Source: CAZMVU01 sp964569295 | GTDB lineage: Bacteria > Hydrogenedentota > Hydrogenedentia > Hydrogenedentales > JAGMZX01 | Direction of reading: 5' to 3' | DNA length: 20,090 nucleotides | NCBI GenBank assembly: GCA_964569295.1 | Contig: CAZMVU010000080.1 | Coordinates: 1-20,090 of the forward strand | Shown: positions 1-10,029 of the stretch, in pieces | Layout of the letters: every line of letters begins with the position of its first letter | How positions within the stretch are numbered: position 1 is the first letter of the stretch | Program-made: the position numbers and the translations under genes | Notes under the pieces: generated by a model | What the model was told of the DNA's origin: nothing | The model's input: only the letters and a program-made list of their open reading frames with translations | The model's database searches: none

Positions 1-172
1 GCAGATTGGCGAAACACGTGCGCTCCCTTGCGCCATACGGCTAAAGAATTGCGTAACTTTTTTTAATGCACCAGATGGCGTGTAAGGCACTGGTTTTCGG
101 GGCTGTTCGCCATAGCATGCCCTTCAGAACCGAGCTGCGTGCCAATCCTGCAAAGACCCTGCGCATATCCAT

Positions 173-907
173 CTACGCCTCCCGCCGGCGCTGGGCCGCC
201 ACTTGGAACAAGGCAATGCCCGCGGCGAGAGCGGCATTCAGGCTTTCAACCCCGTTCGAGAGCGGGATGGCCACCGCCTCGTCGCACAGCTTGCGCACGC
301 CGGGGCGCAAGCCCGACGACTCGTTGCCCACCACGAGCGCCACGCGGGCCGGCCAGTCCATGAGGAAGACCTCCTGACCGCCGCCGGCCTCGAGCGCATA
401 CAGCCAGAAATCGGCCTTGCGGAGGGTCTGTAGCGCCTGGCGCAGGTTCTTGCATGCCACCAACGGCAGGCGCAAGGCGGTGCCCGCGCTCGCCCGCAGC
501 ACGGTGTCGTCCACAAGCGCCGCGCCCCGCACCGGCGCCACGACGCCAACGGCCCCAGCCCCCGCCGCCGCCCGGATAAGCATGCCCACATTCTTCGGGT
601 GCTGCACCTGATCCAGCACGAGCAACGTCGCCTGGGCGGGGCACGCGCCCAGCACTTGATCGAGATTGGCATAGGCCACCGGACTTACTGCCGCCGCAAC
701 CCCTTGGTGCTCGCGCGTTTCCGCAAGTTCGTTCAACTTCGCCTGGGGCACGAAGTCGAAGGGCACCCCGTTCGCACGCGCCCGATCGACCACGGCCTGG
801 AATCCGCGCGCACGCGATTCCCGCGCCAAATACACGCGGTTCACCCGGCGACCCGCGTCGAGTGCTTCACGAACCGCATTGACCCCGTAGATGATACGTC
901 CCGCCAT
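173..907 (-). CDS. rlmB: TrmH-family 23S rRNA (guanosine-2'-O-)-methyltransferase, RlmB-like
   Basis: This is a SpoU/TrmH-class (SPOUT, trefoil-knot) 2'-O-ribose methyltransferase of 244 residues, a normal length for RlmB, which methylates G2251 of 23S rRNA using S-adenosylmethionine. The N-terminal substrate-binding domain (about 3-78) opens with IYGVNAVREAL. The catalytic domain carries the three family motifs: NVGMLIRAA at 106-114, containing the catalytic-type Asn and Arg; VGNESSGL at 193-200; and IPLSNGVESLNAALAAGI at 214-231. The start chosen is the ATG at 907, because the family begins at this point and TAGGA lies a few bases upstream. An upstream in-frame GTG/ATG extension of 12 residues looks non-conserved. 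The gene stands alone and diverges from the secreted-protein gene. TrmH-family paralogues with other targets resemble RlmB, so the exact target nucleotide is inferred. Confidence 0.9.
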   Translation of the reverse strand: MAGRIIYGVNAVREALDAGRRVNRVYLARESRARGFQAVVDRARANGVPFDFVPQAKLNELAETREHQGVAAAVSPVAYANLDQVLGACPAQATLLVLDQVQHPKNVGMLIRAAAGAGAVGVVAPVRGAALVDDTVLRASAGTALRLPLVACKNLRQALQTLRKADFWLYALEAGGGQEVFLMDWPARVALVVGNESSGLRPGVRKLCDEAVAIPLSNGVESLNAALAAGIALFQVAAQRRREA

Positions 908-969
908 GCCCTGTATCCTACCCGCGGCGGCCGCCGTGCGCAACCGGCCACGCTGGCGAGGGCCGTGGT

Positions 970-998
970 TTGCAATCAGAGACCGGGTCTCCTACCAT
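970..998 (+). promoter_or_regulatory. Possible weak promoter with a perfect palindrome in its spacer
   Basis: In the 251-base divergent gap, TTGCAA (970-975) and TACCAT (993-998) stand 17 bases apart, each matching four of six sigma-70 consensus positions. The spacer holds the perfect palindrome GAGACC-G-GGTCTC (979-991), which could be an operator. The hexamers are weak and a 13-base palindrome can arise by chance at this GC content. I see nothing else interpretable between 908 and 1158. Confidence 0.25.
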
Positions 999-1158
999 AA
1001 GGTGACGTACAGGTGCATGGGCGGCACGGAACACGCAACGCCCACCCGTCGGCTGGACGGCCTGGAATCCCACAAACCCCGCGACGGCGCGGGATTGCGG
1101 CCATTATGTCAATGGCGGACCCCGTTTTTCGGCGTTCGCAGAACAGAAGGTAATCTTT

Positions 1159-2280
1159 ATGCGTTTGCACGTTTTGGCGGTTTTGGCATCGCTGCTCATG
1201 GCCGGCACGGCATCCGCCCAGAATGCCGGAACCCTGCTCTTCCCGAACAGCGATTTCGAGCGGGGCGACCTTAGCAACTGGCAGCAGGAAGGGGAGGCCT
1301 TCCAATTCCAACCCACCAAGGGCGACAACTCGGCGGTGCGCGATATGCAACGCTCTTCCAAACCCCAGGGCGACTACTACGTCGCCACGTACGAACGGTA
1401 CCAGGGCAAGTCCGGCCAGCAGCCCGGCGCCGCCCAGGGAAACGCGCCCCAGGGCGCGCTACTGTCCACGCCCTTCATTATCGAGAAACCGTACATCGGT
1501 TTTTTGATCGGGGGCGGCGATCTCGATGCGGTGGGCGTGCGCCTCGTGGTGGGCGTCGAATATGCGCACGAAGCGCGCGGTGACGGTTCGCCCACGATGC
1601 GCCGCATGGTTTGGGACGTGTCGCAATATCAGGGCGAAAAGGCGCGCATCTACATCTTCGACCACAGCTCGGAGCCGTGGGGCATTGTCAATGCCGACGA
1701 TTTCCGCGCCTATGACACCCCCCCCGAGGAAGGCACAGTCGTCGAGGATCCGCCAGAGGCCGCACAGTCCATCGAGGCCGCCCAAGACACGGTGTCTCTG
1801 GATCCCTTGTTTCCGAACAGTGATTTCTCGCAGGACAATCTCAGTGGCTGGACGGCCAAAGGCGCATTGGCGGCCGAAGTCGTCACACCCGGAAAGGGCA
1901 GCCACTTCGAGGCCCGCAAGCCCTACCTCCACCTGCACACGGCCACTGGGGAATCGCCCCCGTTGGGCACACTGACCTCGCCCGCGTTCACCCTCAAGGC
2001 GCCCGTAATCCGCTTCAGTGGCGCGGGCCTCGGCGCCGAAATCCGCCTGCTGATTGGCGGCCAGCCCGTGCTCACCCACCAACTCGGACCGGCAGAGGCG
2101 AGCGATCCTGTCCTTCGCCGCCTTGAACCCATCGTGTGGGATGTCGCAGACCATGTAGCGAAAGAGGTGCAGATTGCCATCGCGGTGGACGGCCGCGACA
2201 ACATCGTCAATGCAGCGGTCGGCGGCTTTACACAGGGGCCCTCCGATGATGCCCTGGCCCAACACACCCAGCGGTTCTAA
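1159..2280 (+). CDS. Secreted protein with two tandem beta-sandwich-like domains
   Basis: This is a hypothetical exported protein of 373 residues. A clear signal peptide (MRLHVLAVLASLLMAGTASA, then QN) suggests Sec export with cleavage after residue 20. The mature protein is an internal duplication. LFPNSDFERGDLSNW at 27-41 and LFPNSDFSQDNLSGW at 217-231 open two units of about 160 residues, joined by an acidic linker around 190-214. Each unit contains a VRLxVG / IRLLIGG strand and a WDV(S/A) motif. The first also ends with WGIVNADDF. This pattern recalls the C-terminal carbohydrate-binding-like (CBM66/levanase-type) modules of GH32 enzymes, but no catalytic domain is present. The ATG at 1159 has AGAAGG upstream. 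The role is unknown; binding a sugar or cell-surface ligand is a guess. It lies 62 bases upstream of the FAH-family gene and could be co-transcribed with it. Confidence 0.8.
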   Translation: MRLHVLAVLASLLMAGTASAQNAGTLLFPNSDFERGDLSNWQQEGEAFQFQPTKGDNSAVRDMQRSSKPQGDYYVATYERYQGKSGQQPGAAQGNAPQGALLSTPFIIEKPYIGFLIGGGDLDAVGVRLVVGVEYAHEARGDGSPTMRRMVWDVSQYQGEKARIYIFDHSSEPWGIVNADDFRAYDTPPEEGTVVEDPPEAAQSIEAAQDTVSLDPLFPNSDFSQDNLSGWTAKGALAAEVVTPGKGSHFEARKPYLHLHTATGESPPLGTLTSPAFTLKAPVIRFSGAGLGAEIRLLIGGQPVLTHQLGPAEASDPVLRRLEPIVWDVADHVAKEVQIAIAVDGRDNIVNAAVGGFTQGPSDDALAQHTQRF

Positions 2281-2342
2281 TTGCCCGCCGGTGATATCAT
2301 GAACTTGTATTTCGACCGCATCGCCAATCCGGGGGGATATGC

Positions 2343-3242
2343 GTGAAATTAGCACGAGTCAATATTGACGGGGTCGCAACCCTGGTCATGCCGATGGATG
2401 GCCAGTGGATCAATGTGTCACGCGCCTACCACGATTATCAGCAGGTCATCGACTTCATTGACGGCCAAGTGATGCACAGTATCGAGGAGGTCATGCGGCG
2501 CGGCTTGTTCACGCCCGACTTCTTCCGCCAGCTCGGCAACTTCGTGCGCAAACCTGGCATGCTCCAGGAGTATTTGTTGCCCGAGAACCTGACATTCCTG
2601 CAACCGCTGCACCCGGGCAAGGTCATCTCGGTGGGACGCAACTACCGCGCCTTCCTCGAACAACAGAAGCTGCCCATTCCCGAGGAGCCGGTCTTCTACG
2701 CGAAGTCGGCGAGTGTATGTATCGGCCCGGGGGCGCCTATCGTGTTGCGGCGGCGCTACGGCCGCGTGGACCACGAAGGGGAGATCGCCGTGGTCATCGG
2801 GCAGCCGGCGCAGGATGTGCCGGAAGAAAAAGCCTATGAGTACATCGCCGGATACACGATCATCAACGACATTACGGCCCGGGATCTGCAGCAGCGCGAT
2901 ATGGAACAAGGCCACCCGTGGTACCGTGCGAAGAACCTCGCCACCTTTTGCCCCATCGGGCCGATGGTGGTTCACCGCGATGCCTTGTCATGGCCGCCCG
3001 AGGCCGCCATCGAAGTGCGCGTTAACGGCGATGTGCGCCAAAAAGGCAACACCCGCGAATTTCTGTTCTCCATCCCCCACCTCATTGCCGCTATTACCCA
3101 CTTCATTCCGCTCGACCCGGGAGATATCGTGTCCACCGGCACCCCGGAGGGCGTGTCACCCCTGGAACCCGGCGACGATGTGGAAATCTTCGTAGAAGGA
3201 ATAGGCGTACTCAAGAACCCTGTCATCGCCAGCGGCGACTGA
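2343..3242 (+). CDS. Fumarylacetoacetate hydrolase (FAH) family protein
   Basis: This 299-residue enzyme belongs to the FAH superfamily, which cleaves or decarboxylates acylpyruvate-type and related beta-dicarbonyl substrates with a divalent metal (fumarylpyruvate or acylpyruvate hydrolases, oxaloacetate decarboxylases, HpcE-like enzymes). The family landmarks are all visible: GRNYRAF around 98-104; HEGEIAVVIG at 144-153, whose two Glu (145, 147) are metal ligands; NDITARDLQ at 175-183, whose Asp176 is the third ligand; Lys197; and STGTPEGV at 264-271. The first 80 or so residues are a typical variable N-terminal domain. The start is GTG at 2343 with the purine-rich GGGGGGATAT just before it. 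No pathway partners sit alongside, so the substrate cannot be named. It may share a transcript with the secreted protein upstream. It ends 243 bases before the long operon. Confidence 0.9.
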   Translation: MKLARVNIDGVATLVMPMDGQWINVSRAYHDYQQVIDFIDGQVMHSIEEVMRRGLFTPDFFRQLGNFVRKPGMLQEYLLPENLTFLQPLHPGKVISVGRNYRAFLEQQKLPIPEEPVFYAKSASVCIGPGAPIVLRRRYGRVDHEGEIAVVIGQPAQDVPEEKAYEYIAGYTIINDITARDLQQRDMEQGHPWYRAKNLATFCPIGPMVVHRDALSWPPEAAIEVRVNGDVRQKGNTREFLFSIPHLIAAITHFIPLDPGDIVSTGTPEGVSPLEPGDDVEIFVEGIGVLKNPVIASGD

Positions 3243-3409
3243 GTGTCTGCAAGAACCACGCCCCTATCCCGGGCTTGATTCACCACGTATAGCATCCCAC
3301 CGCGAAGTTACACACGGTGCGACCACGGGCTTCAGGCCACAGGCACAACACCATGGCCTCCAACCGGCCGCACCTGCAGCGACACGATGCCGGAGCCGCA
3401 AACAGGTTG

Positions 3410-3439
3410 TTGCCCGCCTCGGGCCTGGCGCCGTATACT
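3410..3439 (+). promoter_or_regulatory. Possible promoter for the nine-gene operon
   Basis: TATACT at 3434-3439 matches the -10 consensus at five of six positions. TTGCCC at 3410-3415 lies 18 bases upstream as a poor -35. The site sits about 47 bases before the ATG at 3486, in the only sizeable gap (3243-3485) upstream of the long operon, which makes the position sensible. The consensus may not apply to this lineage. I found no convincing terminator for the preceding gene in the same gap. Confidence 0.3.
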
Positions 3440-3485
3440 GATGTTACAGCAGACATAGTGCGTACAACTTCCGGAAGGCCCTGCC

Positions 3486-5078
3486 ATGCCGACTCTTGTC
3501 CAAAAACTGCGGCGACTGCGCCGGCGGCTTGCACTGCTGCAATGGATGGATTGCACCGCGCGCGCACTGCTCGTGGCGGCGGTAGCAGCATGCACCTGGC
3601 TCACGGTCACCCGCTTCTTTCCGCAACTGGGCGATCCCCTGCCCGTGGCGCTTGGCCTGGGACTGGGCGCGGTGCTGGGCGCGGCACTGTGGACCTGGCT
3701 GCGCCGGCCCGCGCTGCTGAATGCCGCCCTGGCGGCCGATGCAAAGCTGGGGCTGAAAGAGCGGTTCACCTCGTCCCTGGTTTTGCAGGCGCGTGCCGGA
3801 AGCTTCCTCGGCGGCAACGAAGCGATGGCCGAGGCTGTCCACCGCGACGCCGCCCGCCACCTCGACGCCCTTCACCCGCGGATGTTCCGCCTTGCGCCAA
3901 GCCACAGTATGCGCTGGCTTGCCGTGCCGCTGCTGCTGTTTGGCTTGGGCTATGTGTTTCTGCCGGAGATCGACCTGTTCGGCTACCGGGCGCGCCAGGC
4001 CGAAGCCCGCACCCAGGCCGCCCAGCGCGAGGAGCAGGCGCGCATGCTCGAGGCCGCGGCCCGGGTGCTCCCCCCCGAGCCGTTGCCCGCAGCGGATGCC
4101 GGCGCCCGGGATGTACAGGTACTCGAGAAGACCGCCGCCGAATTGCGCACAGAGCAGATCACCAAGAAGCAGGCGCTGGCGCGCGTGCAGAAATTGCGCG
4201 AAAGCCTGCGTGAGAAACGCGGCGCCCTCGCCAACAAGACGCAAACCCGCCCCGCCGACAGCCGCGGCCGGTTTAACCAGGCCCGCAGCGTGGCCGAGGC
4301 GATCCAGCGCGGCCGCCCGGATGACGCGAAGAAGGAGCTCGAGGCGCTGCGCCAGAAGCTGCAACAGGACAACCTGTCTGCCGCGCAGAAGAAGCAACTG
4401 GCGGAAGAGCTGAAAGGCCTGAACGAGATGCTCGGCCGTCAGCCCGGCAACCAGGAACTTGCCGGCGCGCTCGACGACGCCTTCGAGCAGATGGAAATGG
4501 CGCTCGAGGACATGGCGTCGGCCATGGAGCAGCTCGCGAAGATGGACGCCGCCATGCAGAAGCTCGCCCAATGCGAAACGCAGGTGCTCGGCCCCAGCAC
4601 CCAGTGCCGGAGCTGCGGCAAAACGCTTGGAAAGACGCAGCAGGCGCTCGGGTTGTGTAAGGAGTGCAAGGAGGGCGCGTGCAAGGCGTGTGGCCAGAGC
4701 GCGGGCGAGGGCACACTCAAGCACGGTAAGTGCGGCAAATGCGCCGGTAGCGGCCAAGGACCGGGCATTGGGCAGGGGCCGGGCAACCGCGTGGGCGATA
4801 GGCCGGAAGGTGATGTGAACTACGATCCGGCCATGCTCCGGGGCACGTTACAAAAGGGCAAGCTCCTGGGCAGCGTGTTGCAGCGCGCGGCGCCGGAAAC
4901 CCCGGCGGATACAGACGGCGCGGCGGTGTCGGGCACGGCCATCACCAGCGTGGGGCAGCAGGCGGAAACCGCGCTCACGAAAGAGGAGATTCCCGCTGGT
5001 TCCCGCGAATACGTGCGGCAGTATTTCGGCGTCCTCGAAAATCCGCCCGATGCCGGACAGCCGGCCACGAATGAGTAG
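3486..5078 (+). CDS. Membrane coiled-coil protein with a four-CxxC zinc-ribbon-like module (DUF4175-like)
   Basis: This 530-residue protein opens the nine-gene operon. Its N-terminus is basic (KLRRLRRRLALLQWMD), followed by two membrane segments (about 27-45 and 52-72) and a third at about 143-160. This layout is reminiscent of the DUF4175-type proteins that accompany MoxR/VWA clusters, but I cannot confirm the family. Residues 165-360 are Lys/Arg/Glu/Gln-rich and very probably coiled coil. A cysteine-rich module follows, with CxxC pairs at 374/377, 391/394, 399/402 and 416/419. The last reads CGKCAGSG, matching the DnaJ zinc-finger pattern CxxCxGxG. A Gly-rich stretch and the ending SREYVRQYFGVL complete it. 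ATG at 3486 follows GGAAGG at a good distance. A scaffold or assembly role beside the MoxR-VWA machinery is inference. Confidence 0.8.
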   Translation: MPTLVQKLRRLRRRLALLQWMDCTARALLVAAVAACTWLTVTRFFPQLGDPLPVALGLGLGAVLGAALWTWLRRPALLNAALAADAKLGLKERFTSSLVLQARAGSFLGGNEAMAEAVHRDAARHLDALHPRMFRLAPSHSMRWLAVPLLLFGLGYVFLPEIDLFGYRARQAEARTQAAQREEQARMLEAAARVLPPEPLPAADAGARDVQVLEKTAAELRTEQITKKQALARVQKLRESLREKRGALANKTQTRPADSRGRFNQARSVAEAIQRGRPDDAKKELEALRQKLQQDNLSAAQKKQLAEELKGLNEMLGRQPGNQELAGALDDAFEQMEMALEDMASAMEQLAKMDAAMQKLAQCETQVLGPSTQCRSCGKTLGKTQQALGLCKECKEGACKACGQSAGEGTLKHGKCGKCAGSGQGPGIGQGPGNRVGDRPEGDVNYDPAMLRGTLQKGKLLGSVLQRAAPETPADTDGAAVSGTAITSVGQQAETALTKEEIPAGSREYVRQYFGVLENPPDAGQPATNE

Positions 5079-5130
5079 TATGCGCGGGGGGACAGGGAAG
5101 AATGTAGGCGCAAAGCCCGCAGCGTCCCCG

Positions 5131-5170
5131 AAAGAGAGGGACAAAAAAGGTTACTGTGCCGCTCTTTTTC
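5131..5170 (+). repeat. REP-like short palindromic repeat, copy 1
   Basis: In the 141-base gap between the first two operon genes, AAAGAG (5131-5136) and CTCTTT (5162-5167) flank an imperfect palindrome. It contains the core AAAAAAGGTTACTGT (5143-5157). The same core occurs twice, in opposite orientations, in the composite element at 11985-12085. An unconstrained A/T-rich, hairpin-forming element in a GC-rich region suggests a mobile REP-like sequence rather than a gene-specific site. It could also act as a transcription attenuator or mRNA-stability hairpin. Confidence 0.65.
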
Positions 5171-5219
5171 CTTTCTTGGATAACCGCCACGTGCGGGCCT
5201 TCACCGTGGAGGGCCTGGC

Positions 5220-8119
5220 GTGAGTTGGTTTCCGCGCTTCGCCGATCCCTGGGCGCTGTGGTTGCTGCTGCTCGTGCCGTGGAGCGTCTACGTGGGCGCG
5301 AAGATTCGCTCGCTGCCGCGCGCGCGCAAGTGGACCGCCATCACGTTGCGGGCGCTCATCCTCACCGCGGTTATCCTCGCGCTGGCCAACATGGAGATGG
5401 TTTACAAGGGTGACCGCCTCGTCGTCTACTTCCTGCTCGACCACTCGAACAGCATCCCCGAGACACAACGGCAACAGGCCGTGCAAGAAGTGCGCAACCT
5501 CTGTGAGCAGTTCCAGGGCGACAAGGACGACGCGGGGATTATCGTGTTCGGGGAAAACGCAAGCATCGAGCAGAAACCGGGCCCCGGCCTCGCCATCGAC
5601 ATGGTCCGCTCTTATGTCAACGGCGAGGCGACCGACGTGGCCTCGGCGTTGCGGTTGGCGTCGGCGGCGTTTCCCCAAGGGGTGATGCGGCGGATCGTGC
5701 TGCTCTCGGACGGCAACGAGACCACCGGCGCCGCCCTCGAGGAGGCCAAGGTAGCCCAGGCCGACGGCGTCGGATTGGATGCCGTGCCCATCCGTATCGG
5801 CGGCACGCGGGAGGTGCGCATCCGCGAGGTGCGCGCGCCCCAGCGCACAGCCGCCGATGAGCCGGCGCAACTGCGCATCGTGGTAAACGCGACCAGCCCC
5901 GGCCCGGCCATCTTGCGCATCTACCGCCAGACCGGCCTCGGTGGCGAGCGCGTGCGCGATGCGCTGCCCCCGCAACGGGTCATGCTCGAGCAGGGCGACA
6001 ATGTGTTCGTGTTGAACCAGGAGCTGCTGGCGCCCGGCGCCTATGAATACGAGGTGCGCATCGAGAGCGACGCCGACAGCATCGCGGAGAACAACACGGG
6101 CCGCGCCTTTACCACGGTGCGCGGCGCGCCCGAAGTGCTGATTGTGGCGAACGCGCCGGAAGAGGTGGCGCACCTCGCCGAGGTCCTCGAGGCGGAAGGC
6201 CTGCGCGTAACCACCATCGACCCCTTCGCGTTCCCTACGTCACCCGGGCGCCTACTCAGCTATGGAAGCATCGTCCTGGCGAACGTGAACAGCACACAGT
6301 TCACCCGCGGCCAGCTCGGCATCCTTGGTGCGCTCGTGCGCGACCAGGGCACGGGCCTCGTGATGGTCGGCGGCCCGCAGGCCTTCGGCGCGGGCGGCTA
6401 CCACGAGACCCCCGTCGAGGAGGCACTCCCGGTAAGCATGGACATCAAGCAGCGCAAGGTCATGCCCAGTTGCGCCCTGGTGCTCGTCATCGACAAATCG
6501 GGCAGTATGGCCGGGGAAAAAGTGCAGATGGCCAAGCGAGCCGCTATCGAAACGGTCGAACTCCTGGGTGCTGAGGACTACATTGGCGTCGTCGGCTTCG
6601 ATGGCGATTCGTATTGGGTGGTGGACATGCAACCCGCGGCCGGCAAGAGCCGCATCATCCAGACCATTGGAGCCATCGGGGCCGGCGGGGGCACCCATAT
6701 GTACCCCGCCCTCGAACAAGCCTATGACGCACTTTCCCAGAATTCCGCAAACCTCAAGCACTGCATCGTGTTGTCGGACGGCAATTCTCAGCCCGGCGAT
6801 TTCGCGGGCATCATGCAACAAATGGCGGCCGAAAAGATAACGGTATCTGCCGTGGCCCTCGGTCACGACGCAGACCAGCAATTGCTTTCAACTATCGCGC
6901 GGGGGGGCGGGGGCCGCTACTACTTCACCGACAATCCCTACGACATTCCGCAGTTTTTCACGAGAGAAGCGCTCGTTATGCAGAATAATATGGTGATTGA
7001 AGAGGACTTCACACCGGTCCCGAAGCATGAGTCGGAAGTGTTGCGCGGGATCACCGCAGGGGCGTTACCGCCCCTTCACGGGTATGTTGTAACCACGCCG
7101 AAAGACAACACCACCGTAGCGCTGGCCTCGCATGAGGATGACCCGGTGCTGGCCCACTGGCGTTATGGCCTGGGCAAAAGCGTGGCTTTCACCTCCGACG
7201 CGTCCCAGCGCTGGGCCGGCGAGTGGCTCGGGTGGGACGGGTACCGCCCGTTCTGGGTGCAGGCCGTGCGCTACACCCTGCGCAGTATCGCGACGGGCGA
7301 CTTCGAGGTCGAAGTGACGCGCGAAGACAACCGCGGCCGCATCCGGGTGGATGCCGTCGACCGGAGTGGACAGTTCGTGAACTTCCTGCAGCCGAAGGCC
7401 GTTGTCACCACGCCAGACACCGGGCCGCGCACGCTCGATCTCGAGCAGACGGGCCCGGGCATCTACGAGGCCACGTTCCCCGCGGTGGAGAGCGGGGTCT
7501 ACCTGGCGAACGTGACCTATATGGACCCGCAGGGCAACGCGCACATGGCGCCGGCGGGCCTGGCTGTGGACTACGCCCGGGAATACGCCTACCACGAGGC
7601 GAACCTGCCGTGGCTCGAGAGCCTGGCGGCCATCGGCGGCGGGCAGGTGCTTGCACCCGGCGACTCGCCATTCCGGCACGGGCTCGAGGCCTCGGCCACG
7701 GTACACCCCATGTGGCACTGGCTGGTAATCCTGGCGGCATGTCTCTTGCCGCTCGAGATTCTCGTGCGGCGCGTGGTGATCCCGATGGCGGTGGTGGCCG
7801 CGTTCTGCCTGCGCATGCTTCGGCGCCTGCCCGGCATGAAGCGGCTGGTCCGTCCGCCCCGGCCTACGCAAGCGCCCGCCACCGGTGTTTACTACGCCGC
7901 GGAAGGCCGCGCGATCGGGCCGGCGCAGGCCCCCACGTATGCGCGGCCCACGCCGGCCGCACCTGTGCCGGCGGAAGAAACCTCTGGCGCGGAGCAACCA
8001 TCCCAAGAAACGGAGCCGCCCAGGCGCGGCCGGTCGGACTACACAAGCCGGCTCCTGGAAGCCAAGGAGCGCGCGCAGCAACAATGGAAACGCGACGAGG
8101 AAGACAAGGAGAAGAGGCC

Positions 8120-8123
<4 letters not shown>
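5220..8123 (+). CDS. Membrane protein with two VWA domains flanking a GATase1-like segment
   Basis: This is a large BatA-like membrane protein of 967 residues. Two N-terminal helices (about 10-27 and 40-58) precede a first VWA domain with MIDAS motif DHSNS (74-78) and LLSDGN (161-166). A beta-rich region (about 195-300) and a class I glutamine-amidotransferase-like segment (about 302-408, with MVGGPQAFGAGGY) follow. A second VWA domain has a canonical DKSGS MIDAS at 425-429. Two close membrane segments at about 832-867 lead to a proline-rich, charged cytoplasmic tail. The amidotransferase-like fold shows no obvious catalytic Cys-His-Glu triad, so it is probably structural. The start is GTG at 5220, preceded by GGAGGG. 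The end overlaps the MoxR gene by ATGA, implying translational coupling and a MoxR-VWA partnership. GC content dips in the second VWA domain. Confidence 0.88.
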
Positions 8124-9132
<1,009 letters not shown>

Positions 9133-9133
<1 letters not shown>

Positions 9134-10029
9134 TGTCCGCAACCGCAGACAAGCCGCCACTGCTCGAGCCCGCGTTTGTGCGCCGGCTCGAACGGCTCAC
9201 CCTCGCCGCGCGGCGCGTGCGCATGGGAGTGTCGAAAGGCGAGCGCCGCAGCAAACGCCGGGGCGCCAGCGTCGAGTTTGCGGATTACCGCGACTACGTG
9301 CAGGGCGACGACCTGCGCCACATCGACTGGAACGTCTATGCACGGCTCGATGAGCTCTACCTCAAACTCTTCGAAGCGACCGAAGACTGCACGCTCCACC
9401 TCATCGTCGACGCGAGCCGCTCGATGGGCTTTGGCACGCCCACCAAGCTCGACTTCGCCAAGCGCCTCGGTGCGGCCATCGGCTATATCGGCCTGGGCGG
9501 CTATGACCGCGTCGGCGTGACGGCGTTTGCGGGTGGGGAGACCCGGATCATGACGCCCATGCGCGGGAAAGCTTCGGCCCGGAAACTGTTCGGTTTTCTC
9601 GACGCGCTCGAAGCCGAAGGCGGCACCCAGCTCGAGGCGGCCTGCCGGGCACACGCGCTGAGGAAGCGCAACCCGGGCGTGACGGTAATCATCAGCGATC
9701 TGCTCGATGAGGGCGGTTATGCCGACGGTCTGAAGCGCCTCGTGAGTGCGCGGAGTGAACTCTACGTCGTCCAGGTGCTCGCGCCGGAAGAACGCGATCC
9801 GAACCTGTCGGGCGATCTCAAACTCATCGACTGTGAGACCGGCCATGCCGTCGAGATTTCCGTGAGCCGCGCGCTCTTGAAGCAGTACGCCGACAACCGC
9901 GACCAATTCATCCAGGGCGTGCGCGACTGGTGCCTCGCGCGCAACGCCGGCCACTTCCTCGTTGGCAGCGACACCCCGCTCGAGGAGCTCACGCTCGACA
10001 TCCTGCGGCGCGGGGGGATGCTCAAATGA
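9133..10029 (+). CDS. DUF58 domain-containing (VWA-like) protein
   Basis: This soluble-looking protein of 298 residues belongs to the DUF58 family, the usual companion of MoxR. The signature runs GERRSKRRGASVEFADY, then RDYVQGDDLRHIDWNVYAR (53-71). A VWA-type fold follows, with the MIDAS-like motif DASRS (93-97). No transmembrane helix is evident, so it is probably cytoplasmic or peripheral. Such proteins are thought to be MoxR substrates or adaptors, although the biochemical role of the family is poorly defined. The start ATG at 9133 shares its A with the MoxR stop codon. The gene ends in an ATGA overlap with the BatA-like gene, so stoichiometric co-translation is likely. Confidence 0.94.

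Noticed and set aside
3444..4757. Long minus-strand open frame of about 437 codons
   Set aside because: It is antisense to the coiled-coil/CxxC protein. The apparent Leu-rich sequence is the reverse reading of Glu/Lys/Gln codons.
7223..8119. Upstream extension of the MoxR reading frame
   Set aside because: The frame is open by chance over the preceding gene. MoxR family start, ribosome binding site and ATGA overlap all place the start at 8120.
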